Shown piece after piece: positions 5,081-7,369 of a stretch of 7,369 nt of DNA (position 1 is the first letter of the stretch; each line of letters opens with the position of its first letter). The notes beneath the pieces are model-generated. The model did no database searches and was not told where the DNA came from. It was given only the letters and a program-made list of their open reading frames with translations. This DNA comes from an uncultured Comamonadaceae bacterium. Lineage in GTDB: Bacteria; Pseudomonadota; Gammaproteobacteria; Burkholderiales; Burkholderiaceae_C. The DNA is taken from assembly GCA_937871735.1 (NCBI GenBank), contig CALMOI010000395.1, forward strand, positions 1-7,369. The letters are read 5' to 3'. The translations under genes and the position numbers were made by a program.

Positions 5081-6676
5081 TCATTGGTCTTTCACCACCC
5101 ATTCCAGCAGCTTGTCCAGCGCGGGGCGGGCGGCGCTGGCTTGGTCGTGGTTGACCAGCACCACCAAGCTGTAACGCTGGCCGCTCAAGCCTTGCGCGTA
5201 ACCGGCCAGCGCCACCACGTCGCGCAGCGTGCCGGTTTTGAGCCAAGCGCGGCCCAGCGCCAGCGCGTTGGGGTTGCGCTCGCGCAGCCGGGCGACGGTG
5301 CCATCGACCCCGGCAATGCCCAGCGAGGCCTGGAATGGCCCGGCCAGCGGCCCGCTGTCAGCGTGGCGCAGCAAGGCGGTGAGGGCGGCGGCGCTGGTGC
5401 GCTCTTGGCGCGACAAGCCCGAGCCGTTGTCCAGCACAGGCGCGGCGGCTTGCTTGCCCAAGCGCGTTTTCCACCAGTGCAGCACTTGCTGGCGTGAGGC
5501 GGCAAAACTGCCACGCCCTTGCGCTTGGCTGGACAGCGTCAAAAACACCTGCTGCGCCATCACGTTGTTGGAGAACTTGTTGACGTCCATCACCACCTCG
5601 GCCAGCGGCAGGGAGTCGGCGCTGAGCAGCAGTTTGGCGCTGGGCGGCGTGGTGCCGTCACGCACTTGGCCGCTCAAGCGGCCTCCGGCGGCGGCCCACA
5701 GGGCTTGCACCACACGCGGCGCGTAGCTTTGCGGTTCCACATAAGCGATGGGCCAGCTTTTGTCGCCGCAGGCCGCCGGGTAGCTGCCCGCAAAGCGCAC
5801 TTGCTGCGGATTGGCAAAGTCGGCTTGCAGCGCGGCGCGCCAGTCGTCGCAAGGGCCGTTGCCCAGCGGCACGCTGGCGGGAATTTCCACATTGGCGATG
5901 GGTGGCTCGCTGCGCAGCGTAGCGCGGGCGTTGGCCGCATCGGGACTGAAGTTGAAGATCAGTGATTTGAAGTTGACCAGCAGCCCGTCGGGCGTGGCGT
6001 TGTAGGGGCGCAGGGGCTCGTCGTCGAACGGGGTGGTGCGCTCGGGCAGCTCGAACACGCTGTGATCGAGCACGATGTCGCCGCGCACTTCCCGCACGCC
6101 TTGGGCTTGCACTTGGCGCAACAGCGCGTCCAGCCGTTCCAGCACCAGCTTGGGGTCGCCGCTGCCGCGCAGCACCAAGTTGCCGGTGAGCACGCCATCG
6201 GCCACGCTGCCATCCACGTAGACGCGATTCGTCCAGGTGAAGTTGGGGCCGAGCACGTCCAGCGCCGCGTAGGTGGTGATGAGCTTCATCACCGAAGCGG
6301 GATTCATCACCGCGCTGGCCCGGTAGCTCAAACGTGCCGGGGGCGTGGGCGCAGCGGGCGGCGGCAGTGCGACCACCATGACGCTGACAGCGGTGCGTGG
6401 CACGCCCGCTTGGGCGAGGGCGCTCACAAAGTCGGCGGGCAGCGCGGCGTTGTGGGCGGCAGCAGGCGCTGCGGCATGACGGCGGGCGGCCTCTTTGGCT
6501 TGCGCGCTGCCCCACGGCAGGCCGCAGCCCAAGCCGCACAGCAGCGCGAGCGTGAGCAGCCGCAGGGCGGGTGCTCGGCCTGTGCGAATGGGCGGTGTGG
6601 CGGCGCAAGAGCCATTAGAAATCACAGGCGCGGCAAGCGCAGGGCAAAGGCGTGTCATGGTGAAAAGCAACGCCAT
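5081..6676 (-). CDS. dacB: D-alanyl-D-alanine carboxypeptidase/endopeptidase DacB (PBP4, peptidase S13)
   Basis: Periplasmic low-molecular-mass penicillin-binding protein that trims D-Ala from peptidoglycan stem peptides and cuts cross-links. Counting from ATG 6676 (531 residues), the three active-site motifs are SVMK at 128-131 within NPASVMKLITTYAALDVLGP, SNN at 369-371 within KFSNNVMAQQ, and KTG at 480-482 within LKTGTLRDVVALAGYAQG. DNGSGLSR (416-423) is also typical of S13, and the long stretch between the first two motifs is the usual S13 insertion. A signal peptide core lies at about 37-60, ending near SAQA, preceded by an unusually long N-terminal region. The start is ambiguous: TTG 6688, ATG 6676, ATG 6658 and GTG 6625 are in frame and none has a clear ribosome binding site. 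Probably co-transcribed with the SemiSWEET gene. Confidence 0.94.
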   Translation of the reverse strand: MALLFTMTRLCPALAAPVISNGSCAATPPIRTGRAPALRLLTLALLCGLGCGLPWGSAQAKEAARRHAAAPAAAHNAALPADFVSALAQAGVPRTAVSVMVVALPPPAAPTPPARLSYRASAVMNPASVMKLITTYAALDVLGPNFTWTNRVYVDGSVADGVLTGNLVLRGSGDPKLVLERLDALLRQVQAQGVREVRGDIVLDHSVFELPERTTPFDDEPLRPYNATPDGLLVNFKSLIFNFSPDAANARATLRSEPPIANVEIPASVPLGNGPCDDWRAALQADFANPQQVRFAGSYPAACGDKSWPIAYVEPQSYAPRVVQALWAAAGGRLSGQVRDGTTPPSAKLLLSADSLPLAEVVMDVNKFSNNVMAQQVFLTLSSQAQGRGSFAASRQQVLHWWKTRLGKQAAAPVLDNGSGLSRQERTSAAALTALLRHADSGPLAGPFQASLGIAGVDGTVARLRERNPNALALGRAWLKTGTLRDVVALAGYAQGLSGQRYSLVVLVNHDQASAARPALDKLLEWVVKDQ

Positions 6677-6749
6677 CAGGCGCAGCAAGCAAAAGTGAGG
6701 TGCAGTCTAGCGCCCAAGCCCCCGCCCAGCGCAGGGCGAGACCCCCGCC

Positions 6750-6755
6750 GATAAT
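6750..6755 (+). promoter_or_regulatory. Candidate -10 element GATAAT for the DMT permease
   Basis: GATAAT matches five of six bases of the sigma-70 -10 consensus and lies only eight bases before the ATG at 6764, placing the expected transcription start at or next to the start codon. No recognisable -35 is seen in the very GC-rich DNA upstream. No Shine-Dalgarno sequence precedes the ATG, which fits a leaderless mRNA. Confidence 0.42.
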
Positions 6756-6763
6756 CCTCCGCT

Positions 6764-7369
6764 ATGCGTTTGACCCCCAAGACTGTCGGTGCCGCCGCCG
6801 CTGTGATCACCGTGGTGATCTGGACGGCCTTCATCATCATTGCCCGCGCCTCAGCTGACCCGACGCGGGGCGCGCTGCTCACGCCGTTTGATCTTGCGTT
6901 CCTGCGCATCGTGGGGGCCAGCAGCATTTTGCTGCCGTGGGGCGCTTGGCTGGTGCGCCACGGTGCGGACGCGGGCTGGCTGGGGCTGTCGCCGCTGCCC
7001 GCTCGCACCACGATCTTGACGGGGTTGTTTGGCGGCTTGTGCTACGCCATGTTGTCGTATTCGGGTTTCTTTTTTGCGCCTGCTGCCCATGCCTCAGTAC
7101 TGATGCCGGGCAGCTTGCCGCTGTGGACGGCCTTGCTGGCCGCGCTGGTTTTGCACGACCGCATCACGGCGGCGCGGGCGCTGGGGCTGGCGTGCATCGT
7201 CGGGGGCGATTTGCTGGTGGGCGGCACCAGCTTGCTGCACGCCTTGGACGGCGGCGAGGTCTGGAAGGGCGATCTGCTGTTCATGGCCGCCGCCCTGTGC
7301 TGGGCGTGCTACACCGTGCTGGCGCGCAAGTTCGGGCTCGAGGCGGTGCGCGCCACCATCGCCATCACC
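6764..7369 (+). CDS. DMT-superfamily permease, EamA domain (3' end cut by window edge)
   Basis: Predicted inner-membrane transporter of the drug/metabolite superfamily, the group including RhaT-like and amino-acid or metabolite exporters; substrate unknown. The frame is open from ATG 6764 through the last base, giving 202 residues of an expected roughly 290-320. The first EamA repeat shows TM1 (about 9-28), the FLRIVGASSILLPW helix (46-59), a helix around LTGLFGGLCYAMLSYSGFFF (85-104), and APAAHASVLMPGSLPLWTALLAALVL (105-130). These are followed by HDRITAARALGLACIVGGDLLVGG, the usual end of a repeat. A second repeat begins near GDLLFMAAALCWACYTVLAR (169-188). The gene is divergent from dacB with an 87-base gap to ATG 6676. 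There is no Shine-Dalgarno sequence. Confidence 0.92.
   Translation, partial: MRLTPKTVGAAAAVITVVIWTAFIIIARASADPTRGALLTPFDLAFLRIVGASSILLPWGAWLVRHGADAGWLGLSPLPARTTILTGLFGGLCYAMLSYSGFFFAPAAHASVLMPGSLPLWTALLAALVLHDRITAARALGLACIVGGDLLVGGTSLLHALDGGEVWKGDLLFMAAALCWACYTVLARKFGLEAVRATIAIT

Noticed and set aside
4976..6754. Several plus-strand frames opposite dacB (up to 230 codons) and a 316-codon minus-strand frame in another phase
   Set aside because: All lie within the dacB frame, which carries SxxK, SxN and KTG motifs in the right order. The alternatives are Arg/Ala/His/Gln-rich, as expected from GC-rich shadows.
6676..7011. Minus-strand frames opposite the DMT permease
   Set aside because: The plus-strand frame gives a regular EamA membrane-helix pattern and is open to the window edge; the minus frames lack any signature.

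Overview
The window looks like chromosomal DNA of a GC-rich betaproteobacterium, most likely Burkholderiales/Comamonadaceae. This rests on codon usage, the order purK then a Sua5-type tRNA-modification gene, and the style of the proteins, not on any search. It is fully packed with genes, with no stretch over 110 bases between them. I see no tRNA, rRNA, CRISPR array, insertion sequence or integrase.

Layout. Positions 1-1886 (+) hold the 3' part of purK (purine synthesis, cut by the left edge) followed by a Sua5/YrdC threonylcarbamoyl-AMP synthase, touching or nearly touching it as in an operon. Positions 1951-2850 (+) hold an SGNH/GDSL-family lipoprotein with a Tat-like lipoprotein signal. Convergent to it, on the minus strand, is a two-gene unit: a second SGNH/GDSL lipoprotein (4677-3586), then an OmpW-family outer-membrane beta-barrel (3556-2885). 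Further along the minus strand, dacB (penicillin-binding protein 4 type, about 6676-5081) is followed by a SemiSWEET sugar transporter (5041-4787). Divergent from dacB, a DMT/EamA permease starts at 6764 and runs off the right edge.

How the genes relate. The housekeeping pair (purK, sua5) and the cell-wall gene dacB flank an envelope module at about 1951-4677: two related SGNH lipoproteins around an OmpW barrel. A reasonable reading is that the lipoproteins hydrolyse ester or lipid-like substrates at the envelope and OmpW passes small hydrophobic molecules; that link is inference from adjacency. The most unusual point is that the plus-strand SGNH protein keeps the catalytic Ser and the Asp/His pair but has Gly-Leu-Asp-Glu where its neighbour has the classical Gly-Ala-Asn-Asp of block III. 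Its oxyanion-hole Asn therefore appears to be replaced. I do not see a clearly novel multi-gene system; the rest of the window is ordinary.
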